From JBHJGU01 sp050331475 (GTDB taxonomy: Bacteria > Pseudomonadota > Alphaproteobacteria > Caulobacterales > Maricaulaceae): a stretch of DNA of 64,000 bases. Below, piece after piece: positions 16,944 through 25,565 of the stretch. How positions within the stretch are numbered: position 1 is the stretch's first letter; each line of letters starts with the position of its first letter. Below the pieces are notes generated by a model that worked only from the letters and a program-made list of their open reading frames with translations, did no database searches and was not told where the DNA came from. The position numbers were made by a program, and so were the translations under genes. The stretch covers positions 1 through 64,000 of the forward strand of contig JBHJGU010000049.1 in the NCBI GenBank assembly GCA_050331475.1, given 5' to 3'.

Positions 16944-18821
16944 ATGACGCCGTTGGACGCCGCCGCTTTGTCGCCCACCCCGCTCGCGCAGCCTCACGAA
17001 CGCGGTAAACCGCGCACGGTGGAGCCTAACTTGCGGCTGGTGCGCAAGGTCGAGGTGGACCGCTCGCGCGACGCCAAGCTCACCGCCTTCGGCAAAACCA
17101 CTTTAGAAGATCGCTATCTTTTGCCCGGCGAAAGCTATCAAGACATGTTCGCCCGCGTGGCGAGCGCCTATGCGGATGACGCCGACCACGCCCAGCGGCT
17201 CTATGACTACATGTCGAACCTTTGGTTCATGCCCGCCACGCCGGTCTTGTCGAACGGAGGTGCGAACCGGGGCTTGCCGATCTCATGTTTTCTGAATTCG
17301 GTGCCCGACAGCCTGGATGGCATTGTGGGCTGCTGGACCGAAAACGTCTGGCTCGCCTCCAATGGCGGCGGCATCGGCACCTATTGGGGCTCGGTCCGGT
17401 CGATCGGCGAAAAGGTCGGTCAGAACGGCAAGACCTCCGGGATTATCCCGTTCGTCCGAGTGATGGACAGCTTGACGCTCGCCATCAGCCAAGGGTCGCT
17501 GCGCCGGGGCTCCGCGGCGGTTTATATCGACATCCACCATCCGGAGATCGAAGAATTCCTCGAAATCCGCAAACCGTCCGGCGACTTCAACCGCAAGTCT
17601 TTGAACTTGCATCATGGGCTGAACATCACCGACGAGTTCATGGAGGCGGTGCGCGCAGATGCGGAGTTCGCCCTGCGCTCGCCGAAATCCGGCGAGGTCC
17701 TCAAGACCGTGAACGCCCGCAAGCTGTGGCAGAAAATCTTGGAGCTGCGGCTACAGACCGGTGAGCCCTACATCATTTATTCGGACACGGTGAACCGCCA
17801 GCTCGCCTCCCACCAGCGCAAGCTGGGCATGAAGGTGCGCCAGTCGAATTTGTGCTCGGAAATCATGCTGGCCACCGGTGAGGATCATTTGGGCAAAGAC
17901 CGCACCGCCGTGTGCTGTCTCTCCTCGCTGAATGCGGAAACCTATTTGGAGTGGCGCGACGATCCGCAATTCATTGAGGACGTTTTCCGTTTCCTCGACA
18001 ATGTCTTGCAGGACTTCATCGATCGGGCGCCTCCGGAGATGGAGCGCGCGGTGTACTCCGCCCTACGCGAGCGCTCGGTGGGCTTGGGACTGATGGGCTT
18101 CCACTCCTTCCTGCAGGCCCAAGGGGTGCCGTTTGAAAGCGCGCTAGCGAAGTCGTGGAATATGCGGATGTTCAAACACATTCGCCGCGAAGCTGACACG
18201 GCGTCTTTGCGCCTCGCCGAAGAGCGCGGCGCCTGCCCGGACGCAGAAGACATGGGCGTGAAAACCCGCTTCTCCCACAAGCTGGCTATTGCGCCCACGG
18301 CTTCGATTTCAATCATTTGCGGGGGAACGTCTGCGGGCATCGAGCCGATCCCGGCGAATATCTACACGCACAAGACGCTCTCAGGGTCGTTCTCGGTGAA
18401 GAACCCGCATTTGCAGCGGCTCCTCGCCGAGAAAGGGCTGGATAAGCCCGGCGTTTGGGCGAGCATCCTCGAACAGGAAGGCTCTGTTCAACACCTTGAT
18501 GAACTCACTGAAGACGAGAAGGCGACGTTTAAAACCGCTTTTGAAATCGACCAGCGCTGGGTGATTGAATTAGCCGCGGATCGGACGCCGTTTATCTGTC
18601 AGTCCCAGTCGCTCAACGTTTTCATTCCTGCCGACGTGGATAAATGGGACTTGCACATGCTCCATTGGACCGCGTGGGAAAAGGGCGTGAAGTCGCTTTA
18701 TTATTGCCGGTCGAAGTCGATCCAGCGCGCCGCTTACGCGGGCAAAGCGGAGGCGGAGACCCAAATGACGGCAACGGTCGGGGAACGAACCGACTATGAA
18801 GAGTGTTTAGCCTGTCAGTAG
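16944..18821 (+). CDS. nrdA: Class I ribonucleotide reductase, alpha subunit
   Basis: Reduces ribonucleoside diphosphates to deoxyribonucleotides with the NrdB radical subunit. Seen in order: FMPATPVLSNGGA with ISCFLNSV (substrate-site Cys), the NLCSEIML Cys/Glu radical site, PTASISIICGGTSAGIEP, YYCRSKS, and the C-terminal redox pair ECLACQ that accepts electrons from thioredoxin. The ATG at 16944 has GGAG 8 nt upstream and gives 625 aa; longer readings from 16779 are rejected. The N terminus lacks the roughly 90-residue ATP-cone that switches overall activity in E. coli NrdA. nrdB lies 1.3 kb downstream beyond an outer-membrane protein gene. Confidence 0.95.
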   Translation: MTPLDAAALSPTPLAQPHERGKPRTVEPNLRLVRKVEVDRSRDAKLTAFGKTTLEDRYLLPGESYQDMFARVASAYADDADHAQRLYDYMSNLWFMPATPVLSNGGANRGLPISCFLNSVPDSLDGIVGCWTENVWLASNGGGIGTYWGSVRSIGEKVGQNGKTSGIIPFVRVMDSLTLAISQGSLRRGSAAVYIDIHHPEIEEFLEIRKPSGDFNRKSLNLHHGLNITDEFMEAVRADAEFALRSPKSGEVLKTVNARKLWQKILELRLQTGEPYIIYSDTVNRQLASHQRKLGMKVRQSNLCSEIMLATGEDHLGKDRTAVCCLSSLNAETYLEWRDDPQFIEDVFRFLDNVLQDFIDRAPPEMERAVYSALRERSVGLGLMGFHSFLQAQGVPFESALAKSWNMRMFKHIRREADTASLRLAEERGACPDAEDMGVKTRFSHKLAIAPTASISIICGGTSAGIEPIPANIYTHKTLSGSFSVKNPHLQRLLAEKGLDKPGVWASILEQEGSVQHLDELTEDEKATFKTAFEIDQRWVIELAADRTPFICQSQSLNVFIPADVDKWDLHMLHWTAWEKGVKSLYYCRSKSIQRAAYAGKAEAETQMTATVGERTDYEECLACQ

Positions 18822-18963
18822 GGCGTGGCGCGCTATCGACGGCCCTAAACTGAACCATTGATCGGTTTGATTAAAATCGGATCGGTGTTTTCAGGTGGTA
18901 TTCATTCCTGTCGTCTATCACGCGTCCGTGTTACCGTATCTTTGGTGGGCGACAGGGTGATGC

Positions 18964-19872
18964 ATGCGGTCTCAGCGGAAAATGGCGAAGCACGGGGTCG
19001 CGGGCCTATTGGGCTTGGGGGCTATGGTCGCCCTTTGCACCGGAAGCGCGGCGCAAGCGCCTCAACTCGATCACCTTCCAGACGCAGAACCGACGCGTAA
19101 GTCAAACGCTCAATCTAAACCCCGGCTGTTCTCCGTCGGCGCCCTAGCCCCGCGCGCGCCGATCGACGATCCGAAATTTAAGGCGGCGATGAGCGGTGTG
19201 TCTCAGACGCGCGCACCGGTACGTAACGTGTCCTCCCACATTCGCGGCGGTGACCCGGTGTTAGACGCCCAACGCGTGCAAATCGAAAGCCGGTACAAGG
19301 CGGCGTTAGGAACGAAAGTTCGCACCACCTTCACCGCGGACGTGACCGAGATTGACCCCGCCAATAATCGGCTCGACGCGGTCGCAGCGCGCGAGCATTT
19401 GGTGGGCTATTACGGCGTGGCGCCGTTAAACGACGACCTGCGTCAGGTGGATGTGTCTTACGAAGTCGCCGCCCCGTTCGATGGTCCCGGCGGCTTGCAG
19501 GTTGAGGTCGCGCCACGCGCCGCCGCCTTCGCTGGGGCGGAAGCGAATGGCGGCGGGGTGGGCGCGCTTGTTCGGTTTGGCGAGAACTTTTCCGGACCGC
19601 GGCGGCAAGGCGAACCGGCGTGGTATGTCTTTGCGGGCGCGGACGCGCAAACCGTCACCCTCGACCCACGCGCGGGTTTTGAGCTCGACGAAGTGGTTCG
19701 GGTTGAGGACCGCGCCGTGATCGGCGATTTGCAAGCCGGTCTGGCGATGAAAGTGGGGCCGGCCGATTTGGGCGTGTCCTATATCCGCCGGCGCACCCGG
19801 CTCACCGCGGGCGGGCTGGAGCAGCGGCGGGATGACAATTTCGCCGCCGTCTCGCTGTCTTTGCGGCGCTAG
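18964..19872 (+). CDS. Putative outer-membrane protein with LpxR/DUF2219-like C terminus
   Basis: An exported protein: signal peptide of about 31 residues ending GSAAQA, then a low-complexity polar stretch, then a beta-rich half. The last 120 residues (AWYVFAGADAQTVTLDP, DLQAGLAMKVGPADLGVSYIRR, and a closing NFAAVSLSLRR) look like the final strands of LpxR/DUF2219 barrel proteins, including the C-terminal aromatic or hydrophobic alternation needed for outer-membrane insertion. The N-terminal catalytic part of LpxR is not visible, so lipid A deacylation should not be assumed. 302 aa from ATG 18964. It sits between nrdA and nrdB, whose functions it does not share. Confidence 0.6.
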   Translation: MRSQRKMAKHGVAGLLGLGAMVALCTGSAAQAPQLDHLPDAEPTRKSNAQSKPRLFSVGALAPRAPIDDPKFKAAMSGVSQTRAPVRNVSSHIRGGDPVLDAQRVQIESRYKAALGTKVRTTFTADVTEIDPANNRLDAVAAREHLVGYYGVAPLNDDLRQVDVSYEVAAPFDGPGGLQVEVAPRAAAFAGAEANGGGVGALVRFGENFSGPRRQGEPAWYVFAGADAQTVTLDPRAGFELDEVVRVEDRAVIGDLQAGLAMKVGPADLGVSYIRRRTRLTAGGLEQRRDDNFAAVSLSLRR

Positions 19873-19906
19873 ATCGTCGGGCGATTAATCGGCGTACCCC
19901 GGTGAT

Positions 19907-19973
19907 CTAGATGATCAAGGGGTCGCGCCGGAGACTGCAAAAAACCGGCTTCCACTTTTTCGTCCCGCGCTAG
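19907..19973 (-). repeat. Dispersed CTAG-bounded repeat, copy 1
   Basis: A 67-bp element beginning and ending with CTAG. Read on the minus strand it starts CTAGCGCG, then AAAAAGTGGAAGCCGG and a T run. The longer element at 50048-50153 shares CTAGCGCG and AAAGTG-x-AAGC-x-GGTTTT in the same order. The pattern resembles a dispersed intergenic repeat known from many alphaproteobacterial genomes. Confidence 0.55.
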
Positions 19974-20049
19974 GCCTCTGCGTTCTCCCCAGCCGACACA
20001 TTTTCTGTGGGTGGTTCGTGACTAGCACTGGACGTCGCTGGGTTTCAGG

Positions 20050-20065
20050 CCACAATATCTAGCGG
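20050..20065. promoter_or_regulatory. NrdR-box-like site upstream of nrdB
   Basis: CCACAATATCTAGCGG matches 12 of 16 positions of the NrdR consensus and shares CAC-x-ATATCTAGCG with the site upstream of nrdA. It ends 37 nt before the nrdB start. No clear second box three turns upstream. Confidence 0.5.
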
Positions 20066-20102
20066 TGAGGCGCGAACTGCGCCATTGATTCGGGAGCTTC
20101 CC

Positions 20103-21125
20103 ATGCCGTTGGATATCGCGCCGTCGCCGGGTCTCATGACGCCGAGCCATTCCTATAAGCCGTTTCGGTATCCGTGGGCGTATGACTATTGGAAGCGCCA
20201 ACAGCAAGTGCATTGGATGCCCGAGGAAGTGCCGCTCGGTGAAGACTGTAAGGACTGGGCAACGAAATTGTCTGATGGGGAGCGGAATTTGCTCACCCAA
20301 ATCTTCCGGTTCTTTACGCAGTCGGATGTTGAAGTCAATGATAACTACATGGAGCGCTACGCCCGCGTCTTTAAACCGACTGAGGTGAAGATGATGCTGG
20401 CGTCGTTTGCGAATATGGAGACAATCCATATTGCAGCTTACGCGCTCTTGCTGGAAACCATCGGCATGCCGGAGGCGGAATTCGCCGCCTTCCTGCAATA
20501 CGAAGAAATGGCGGCCAAGCACGACTATATGCAGCAATTCGGCGTGGACACGGAGGCCGATATTGCGCGGACGCTGGCGATGTTCGGCGCGTTCACCGAA
20601 GGGCTGCAATTATTCGCCTCCTTCGCCATGCTGATGAATTTTCCGCGCTTTAACAAGATGAAGGGCATGGGGCAGATCGTGTCCTGGTCGGTGCGCGATG
20701 AAAGTTTGCACTGCGAAGGTATTATCCGATTGTTTCATGACTTTGCCGCAGAAACCCGGTGTTTAACGCCGGGCCTGCGCGATGATATCGTCGATTGCTG
20801 CAAAACAGTTGTTAGCCTGGAAGACAAATTCATCGATCTCGCCTTCGAGCTCGGCGCGGTCGAGGGCATGACGCCAGACGATATTAAAACTTACATCCGC
20901 TACATCGCCGACTGGCGGTTAAGCCAGTTGCATTTGCCGAAAGTCTACGGCGTTAAAGAGCACCCGATCCCATGGTTGAGCGAAATGCTGAACGGGGTTG
21001 AGCACGCGAATTTCTTCGAAGCGCGCGCGACTGAATACTCCAAAGCCAGCACGGCGGGGGAATGGCACGGCGCCGACGGGGTTTGGGCGAATTTCGACAA
21101 GCTGGTGTCGGCCGGCGCTCGCTGA
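20103..21125 (+). CDS. nrdB: Class I ribonucleotide reductase, beta subunit
   Basis: Houses the di-iron centre and radical that drives NrdA. The ferritin-like core shows the metal ligands in order: the Asp/Glu of FFTQSDVEVNDNY, EXXH-like ANMETIHIAAY, EEMAAKHDYM, and RDESLHCEGI; the usual radical Tyr is well placed in ETIHIAAYALLLE. 340 aa from ATG 20103, which has GGGAG 6 nt upstream. There is no N-terminal ATP-cone, and NrdA also lacks one. A NrdR-like box and a dispersed repeat lie upstream. It is transcribed separately from nrdA, with the OMP gene between them on the same strand. Confidence 0.94.
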   Translation: MPLDIAPSPGLMTPSHSYKPFRYPWAYDYWKRQQQVHWMPEEVPLGEDCKDWATKLSDGERNLLTQIFRFFTQSDVEVNDNYMERYARVFKPTEVKMMLASFANMETIHIAAYALLLETIGMPEAEFAAFLQYEEMAAKHDYMQQFGVDTEADIARTLAMFGAFTEGLQLFASFAMLMNFPRFNKMKGMGQIVSWSVRDESLHCEGIIRLFHDFAAETRCLTPGLRDDIVDCCKTVVSLEDKFIDLAFELGAVEGMTPDDIKTYIRYIADWRLSQLHLPKVYGVKEHPIPWLSEMLNGVEHANFFEARATEYSKASTAGEWHGADGVWANFDKLVSAGAR

Positions 21126-21150
21126 CAGCGCGCCCGACCTCTCGACAGAG

Positions 21151-21191
21151 CCCGTGTCCGCGCGTATCCGTTAGACAAACGCCGACACGGG
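21151..21191. repeat. Inverted repeat after nrdB
   Basis: CCCGTGTC at 21151-21158 is perfectly complementary to GACACGGG at 21184-21191, with a 25-nt spacer. There is no T tract. It may be a weak terminator of nrdB or an operator for the small gene at 21231. Confidence 0.35.
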
Positions 21192-21230
21192 TCGGCTGAC
21201 GATAATCCGCCTGTTTGAGGATCGCGCCCG

Positions 21231-21449
21231 ATGTCTGACGGACCCCACCGCATCACTATTTTGGCGAAAACATTCTCCGCCGCCGCGATGGAGTTTCATC
21301 GCTCCAAGATGTCCGAAAAAGGCTATCGCATGGAAGGCCGCATAGAGCCCGCTGTGTTCCAAATGATCGAAGACGTGTCCGCGCCGTCGGACCTTTTCGA
21401 CGGCGAGCCTCTGTTTGCGGTCACCTTCGTCAAGCGCGACGCGGAATAG
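21231..21449 (+). CDS. Small conserved-looking protein of unknown function, 72 aa
   Basis: Not recognised. A soluble, basic-to-neutral polypeptide with a central HRSKMSEKGYRMEGRI segment and an acidic second half (MIEDVSAPSDLFDGEPLFAVTF). It has no signal peptide, membrane segment, Cys or His cluster. GAGG 9 nt before the ATG supports translation. It follows nrdB by 105 nt on the same strand, and the phosphatase start lies 10 nt after its stop, so it may be cotranscribed with the phosphatase and pabBC. I infer no function. Confidence 0.6.
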   Translation: MSDGPHRITILAKTFSAAAMEFHRSKMSEKGYRMEGRIEPAVFQMIEDVSAPSDLFDGEPLFAVTFVKRDAE

Positions 21450-21459
21450 CGTCAGGCTT

Positions 21460-22242
21460 GTGCGCGACCGGCTGATCTCGCTCGACGGGGTCCATAACTT
21501 TCGAGATTTCGGCGGCTGGACAGCGGCCGAGGGCGCCTTTGTCCCGCGTGGCCGGTTATTGCGGTCGGGCCAGTTGTCCCGCGCGACGCCTGACGATCAA
21601 CGGGCGATCGCCGCGTTGGGCGTCACACTCGTGGCGGATTTGCGCCGGCCCAGCGAACGCCAGGCGGAGCCCTCTCCATGGTCCGCAATGGGCGCGCCGG
21701 AGGTGATGGTTGATGAGCTGTCTGGGGATGGTTTGGCCCCGCACATGCGGTTTCTGATGGAGGCGGAGCTGACCCCCGCTTCCACACGCGCGTTCATGCA
21801 AGAGACCTACGCTCGACTACCGTTTGAGCCGAGCCATCAGCACTTATTCTCGGAGACCCTTCGGCGCGCGGCCGACGACCATGGCCCACTGCTCATTCAC
21901 TGTGCGGCGGGTAAAGACCGAACGGGCGTCCTGGCGGCGGTGCTTTTGACGGTGTTAGGGGTCTCTCGGGAGGCGATCTACGCCGATTACGTGTTCACCA
22001 ACGAGGCGGTGGATCTCGACGCGCTGTTGCCGGCCTTGGCCGAACGGGTGAGCCGCCGACGCGGCCAGACCTTGGACGCGGAGGCCGTACGCCCCATGAT
22101 GGGGGTCGAGGCGGGATATTTGGACGCCGCCTTCGCCGCCATTGACGCTCATCATGGGGGTGTCGAGGGGTATGTGGAGCACGCTTTGGGCCTCGATGCC
22201 GATCACCGAAAGCGGTTGCGCGACGCGCTGAGCGCTGACTAG
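21460..22242 (+). CDS. Tyrosine phosphatase family protein (Y_phosphatase3 type)
   Basis: Probable protein tyrosine phosphatase or phosphoinositide-like phosphatase. It opens LDGVHNFRDFGG, the hallmark of the PtpB/LipA-type family, has VADLRRPSER as the Arg-rich loop, and the P-loop HCAAGKDRTG with nucleophile Cys and Arg. A C-terminal helical part completes a length of 260 aa. The GTG at 21460 is chosen because the reading upstream lies within the preceding gene; an AGG lies close before it. No signal peptide is visible. It ends 6 nt before pabB. This is the second Cys-x5-Arg phosphatase in the window, of a different subfamily from the one at 2544. Confidence 0.85.
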   Translation: MRDRLISLDGVHNFRDFGGWTAAEGAFVPRGRLLRSGQLSRATPDDQRAIAALGVTLVADLRRPSERQAEPSPWSAMGAPEVMVDELSGDGLAPHMRFLMEAELTPASTRAFMQETYARLPFEPSHQHLFSETLRRAADDHGPLLIHCAAGKDRTGVLAAVLLTVLGVSREAIYADYVFTNEAVDLDALLPALAERVSRRRGQTLDAEAVRPMMGVEAGYLDAAFAAIDAHHGGVEGYVEHALGLDADHRKRLRDALSAD

Positions 22243-22248
22243 CCCGCC

Positions 22249-23556
22249 ATGGCGGGGCTTCGCCGGTCTATCCCCTGGCGCGATCCGGTGGATGCGTTTG
22301 CGCCCCTCGCCGGGGAGCCTTACGCGGTCTGCCTCTTGAGCGCGGGTTTGGACCGGTGGTCGATGATCGCCGCAGACCCCGAGGCGACGATTGCGGCCAC
22401 GGGCGAAAACCCATTCGCGGATTTGCGCCACGCCTTGGCCTCGGTGGCGCGGTTTGCGACCGCCGACCCGCCGTTAAGCGTCGGCGCGTTCGGTGGTTTC
22501 AGTTATGAGGCGGGCGCCGTGTTCGATCGGGCCGCCCGCTTAAGCGGCTCACCATGGCCCGACGCCGCCTGGGGCGTGTACGCCGCCATTGCGGTTTTCG
22601 ACCATCACACCAAGACCGCCTGGGTGGCCGGGGCGGACGGACCCACCGCGCACTTAGCGGCTCGCTTGGGTGGCCCCGGCGCCGCGAGCGCTGCTTCGTC
22701 CGCGCTGGCGGCGCTGACCCCGCGCAACACCGACGCCTGGGTGCGCGCCCGGATCGTCGCGGCGCAAGAGGCGATCCGCGCGGGCGCGGTGTTCCAGGTC
22801 AATGTCAGCCGCGCGTATGAGGCGCAGACCCAGGCGGCGCCCTTCGCCGTTTGGCGCGATCTGGTCCGCGCTAGCCCCGCGCCTTTTAGCGCCTTCATGG
22901 CGCTGGACCCGGACCGCGTAATCGCAGGACATGCGCCGGAGCGATTTCTGTCCGTGGACGCCAAAGGACGGGTCCGCGCGGAGCCCATCAAAGGCACCCG
23001 CCCCCGACGCTCGGACCCACGGGAAGACGACGCCTTGGCGCAACCGCTGGTCAGCTCGGAGAAAGACCGCGCCGAAAACCGCATGATTGTCGATCTGATG
23101 CGCAACGACCTGGCTCGGGTTTGCCGGCCTGGCAGCGTCCGGGTTCCCCAGTTCGCAAGCTTGCGGTCCTGGCCGTCGGTCCATCATCTCGTCTCGGTGA
23201 TCGAAGGACTGTTGCGCGCGGACGCGGACGGGTTCGATCTCCTGGAGGCCAGCTTTCCCCCCGGCTCGATCACCGGCGCGCCGAAACTTGCGGCGTGTGA
23301 GTGGATCGCTCAGCTCGAGGACGGCCCGCGCGGGCCCTATTGCGGCGCTATGGGGTGGATCGCCCCCGACGGCCGCTTGGATTTGAATGTGGCGATCCGC
23401 ACGATCGGCTTTCTAAGACGCGGACGGTTATGGGCGGCCGAAGCGCGCGCCGGCGCCGGGATCACCATCGGATCGGACCCCGATGACGAGGTCGCGGAAA
23501 TGGATCACAAGATCGCTGCGATCCGGTCTGCGTTCGCCCTCGGATGCTCGCTGTGA
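22249..23556 (+). CDS. pabB: Aminodeoxychorismate synthase component I
   Basis: Converts chorismate plus ammonia to 4-amino-4-deoxychorismate for folate synthesis. The chorismate-binding domain fills the C-terminal two thirds: PIKGTRPRR (the Lys replaces the Ala of anthranilate synthase and marks PabB), ENRMIVDLMRNDL, FPPGSITGAPK, and GAGITIGSDPDDE. 435 aa, with a shorter N-terminal half than E. coli PabB. No fused glutamine amidotransferase. pabC overlaps its 3' end. Glutaminase PabA must be elsewhere. Confidence 0.93.
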   Translation: MAGLRRSIPWRDPVDAFAPLAGEPYAVCLLSAGLDRWSMIAADPEATIAATGENPFADLRHALASVARFATADPPLSVGAFGGFSYEAGAVFDRAARLSGSPWPDAAWGVYAAIAVFDHHTKTAWVAGADGPTAHLAARLGGPGAASAASSALAALTPRNTDAWVRARIVAAQEAIRAGAVFQVNVSRAYEAQTQAAPFAVWRDLVRASPAPFSAFMALDPDRVIAGHAPERFLSVDAKGRVRAEPIKGTRPRRSDPREDDALAQPLVSSEKDRAENRMIVDLMRNDLARVCRPGSVRVPQFASLRSWPSVHHLVSVIEGLLRADADGFDLLEASFPPGSITGAPKLAACEWIAQLEDGPRGPYCGAMGWIAPDGRLDLNVAIRTIGFLRRGRLWAAEARAGAGITIGSDPDDEVAEMDHKIAAIRSAFALGCSL

Positions 23557-24380
23557 CCGACTGGGCGTGGATTGGCGGCCGGGTGGTCCCTGCCGACCAT
23601 ATCGTGGCGCACGCCGATGACCGTGGCCTGACCCTTGGTGTGGGCGTTTTCGAAACCATACGGGTTCGTCACGGCGCGCCTTTGCGTTGGGACGCGCACC
23701 AAACCCGCCTGCTGGCCGGGCTTACGGCCCTGGGCGTCCCGCCGCCGACAGCGCTCGCCCATGCGCGCACGGGCATGGCTGCGCTCGCCTCACGCGCGGG
23801 CCTTTCCGACGCGGTGGCTCGTCTTAGTGTCAGCGCCGGACCAGGACCGCGCGGGCTCAACCCGCCGTCGGTGCGACACAGTTGGGCGTGGATGACGCTC
23901 GCGCCGCGGCCTCATCCGCCGACAGCCGTGCGGTTGGCCAGCGTGTCAGTTCCGCGCCATCCCGACGCCCCATCATGCCGGTATAAGACGCTGAGCTATG
24001 GGGATGGTGTCGTTGCGCGGGCACAAGCGGCGGCTTCTGGCGCGGACTGGGGCCTAATGCGCGGCCCGGACGGCGCGGTTGCAGGCGCCGATTGCGCCAA
24101 TGTGTTTTGGTTCGACGGCGACGTTTTGTACACACCCAGCCGTCGCACGGGCGCGTTGGCGGGGGTTACACGCTTAGCGATCTTGAAGGCGGCGCGGGCA
24201 TGGCGGTGGCCGGTTCGGATCGGGCGGTTCAGCGCGGACGCTCTAAAAGCCGGTCGGGATGTTTTCGTGAGCAACACCGTCATCGGCGTCGCGCCGGTCG
24301 TAACGATCGACGACGCACCGACTGACCAGAGCGCGCTTGAGCGTTTAGCCCGTTTACGGACGCACTTGGAGGCGGCTTAG
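23544..24380 (+). CDS. pabC: Aminodeoxychorismate lyase
   Basis: PLP enzyme of fold type IV that releases 4-aminobenzoate and pyruvate from aminodeoxychorismate. HADDRGLTLGVGVFETIR is the N-terminal family signature, the PLP Lys is Lys148 in CRYKTLSYGD, and the phosphate-binding GALAGVTR follows. The usual Glu of the EGxxxN motif is an Asp here (GADCANVF). 278 aa. Start ATG 23544 overlaps pabB by 13 nt; GTG 23553, overlapping the pabB TGA as GTGA, is an equally plausible coupled start. Its end overlaps by 4 nt the convergent pseudopilin gene. Confidence 0.9.
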   Translation: MLAVTDWAWIGGRVVPADHIVAHADDRGLTLGVGVFETIRVRHGAPLRWDAHQTRLLAGLTALGVPPPTALAHARTGMAALASRAGLSDAVARLSVSAGPGPRGLNPPSVRHSWAWMTLAPRPHPPTAVRLASVSVPRHPDAPSCRYKTLSYGDGVVARAQAAASGADWGLMRGPDGAVAGADCANVFWFDGDVLYTPSRRTGALAGVTRLAILKAARAWRWPVRIGRFSADALKAGRDVFVSNTVIGVAPVVTIDDAPTDQSALERLARLRTHLEAA

Positions 24381-24934
24381 CAATTGTTCGGCAAGTCGAC
24401 CAACAGTCCCTGACGGGGGCGTTGGCGGAATGTGTTGCCTAAATCCCAAACGCCCGACGGGTTCAACGACGCGATCGCCGATGTAAATCCGTACTCCACC
24501 TCCGCCAGGATAAAGCTGTCGTCCTCCGCCAACAACAGGCCTGGAGGCGGGGTGACGGTGCTGTTGGTGGCGAGCGGGGAAAAGTCGCCCTGAGCGCAGC
24601 TTTCGCGCACAAGCGCATTATTCGAGCTGTCGAGCTGGATCGTGCTGATGCGCATGCTCAACGTCGTTTCCGGATAAGGCCGCATGCTGAGTTCGCCCGC
24701 CCGGAAGATATTGTTCAATTCATTATTCGACACCACGTCGTCACGCGCCGTCAAATCGCCGATTGTAAACGCTGTGGTGATCACTTTTCGATTGACCAAC
24801 AAAGCTAGCCCAAGTTCCGCGACCCCGAGAAACATGACAATCATGATTGGCGCCAGGATGACGAATTCGATCGCCGCGACCCCACGAAGATCTCGGATAA
24901 AACGTTGCGGAAGAGATTTCAGGTCGCGCATCAT
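24377..24934 (-). CDS. TadE/TadF-like pseudopilin
   Basis: Minor pseudopilin for the tad pilus machine. After a basic leader, the processing site is Gly before VAAIEFVILAPIM, with Glu at the fifth mature position and a hydrophobic helix of about 20 residues; the periplasmic remainder of some 140 residues has two distant Cys (ESC, PNNC at the very end) that could pair. 185 aa. ATG overlaps the stop of the upstream gene (TGATG), so the two are coupled. They face away from the main cpa operon, being divergent from the pilin genes. Confidence 0.8.
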   Translation of the reverse strand: MMRDLKSLPQRFIRDLRGVAAIEFVILAPIMIVMFLGVAELGLALLVNRKVITTAFTIGDLTARDDVVSNNELNNIFRAGELSMRPYPETTLSMRISTIQLDSSNNALVRESCAQGDFSPLATNSTVTPPPGLLLAEDDSFILAEVEYGFTSAIASLNPSGVWDLGNTFRQRPRQGLLVDLPNNC

Positions 24935-25485
24935 CAGAAGGGCTCGTTGCGAAATGACAATGTGGACAACAGAAAAACTCGATCATCGCCGTTGTTCGCG
25001 AGAAACGGAGCGAGGAAGGGCGTGACGACCCGCCAATTCACCCCAACTGAGACAACGATCACGTCGTTAGGACCGCCCGCATCAAAAGCCAGATCGGAGA
25101 GGTCAATCTCCCCCTCGTCGTTCTGGGCGAACGGCAGTGTGTTCGTGCTGCCGAAGTCGGCGAAACGGCGCACATCGACGATTAGGTCATCGCAATTCAC
25201 CAGCCCGCCCATGCCCTGGCAAACCGTGGTGGTGAACGCGGCCGGGTTTGCGCCCGCAACCTGCAATTCGCCGGTGCGAATGTCGCGAGACGCCTCCAAC
25301 GCGCCGTTATCCAGCGCCGACGAAACAAAAAAGATCACCGAAATCTCGATAATCGCGAAAACCAGGGTGATAAATGGGACGGCGATGATCGCAATCTCGA
25401 CGTCTGCGACGCCGTCTCGATCAGCGCTGAAGCGTCGGCAAGCGCGTGATAGACGCGGTATAAAGTTCTTTTTGTCACAAGCCAT
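24934..25485 (-). CDS. TadE-like pseudopilin
   Basis: Second minor pseudopilin. The leader MACDKKNFIPRL is basic, and DGVADVEIAIIAVPF gives the Gly cleavage site and Glu(+5) for the prepilin peptidase CpaA/TadV. A transmembrane helix follows, then a periplasmic domain with two Cys (TTVCQG, LVNCDD). 183 aa. It is coupled to the downstream TadF-like gene by a 1-nt overlap. Family members cap or prime Flp pili; the exact division of roles here is inferred from order only. Confidence 0.8.
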   Translation of the reverse strand: MACDKKNFIPRLSRACRRFSADRDGVADVEIAIIAVPFITLVFAIIEISVIFFVSSALDNGALEASRDIRTGELQVAGANPAAFTTTVCQGMGGLVNCDDLIVDVRRFADFGSTNTLPFAQNDEGEIDLSDLAFDAGGPNDVIVVSVGVNWRVVTPFLAPFLANNGDDRVFLLSTLSFRNEPF

Positions 25486-25565
25486 AAGAACTCCTCGCCC
25501 GAAAACGTTTCAAAACGATAACGGAACGGTGTAAGCGATGGCTTAAAATCGCCGACTGAATTCGT

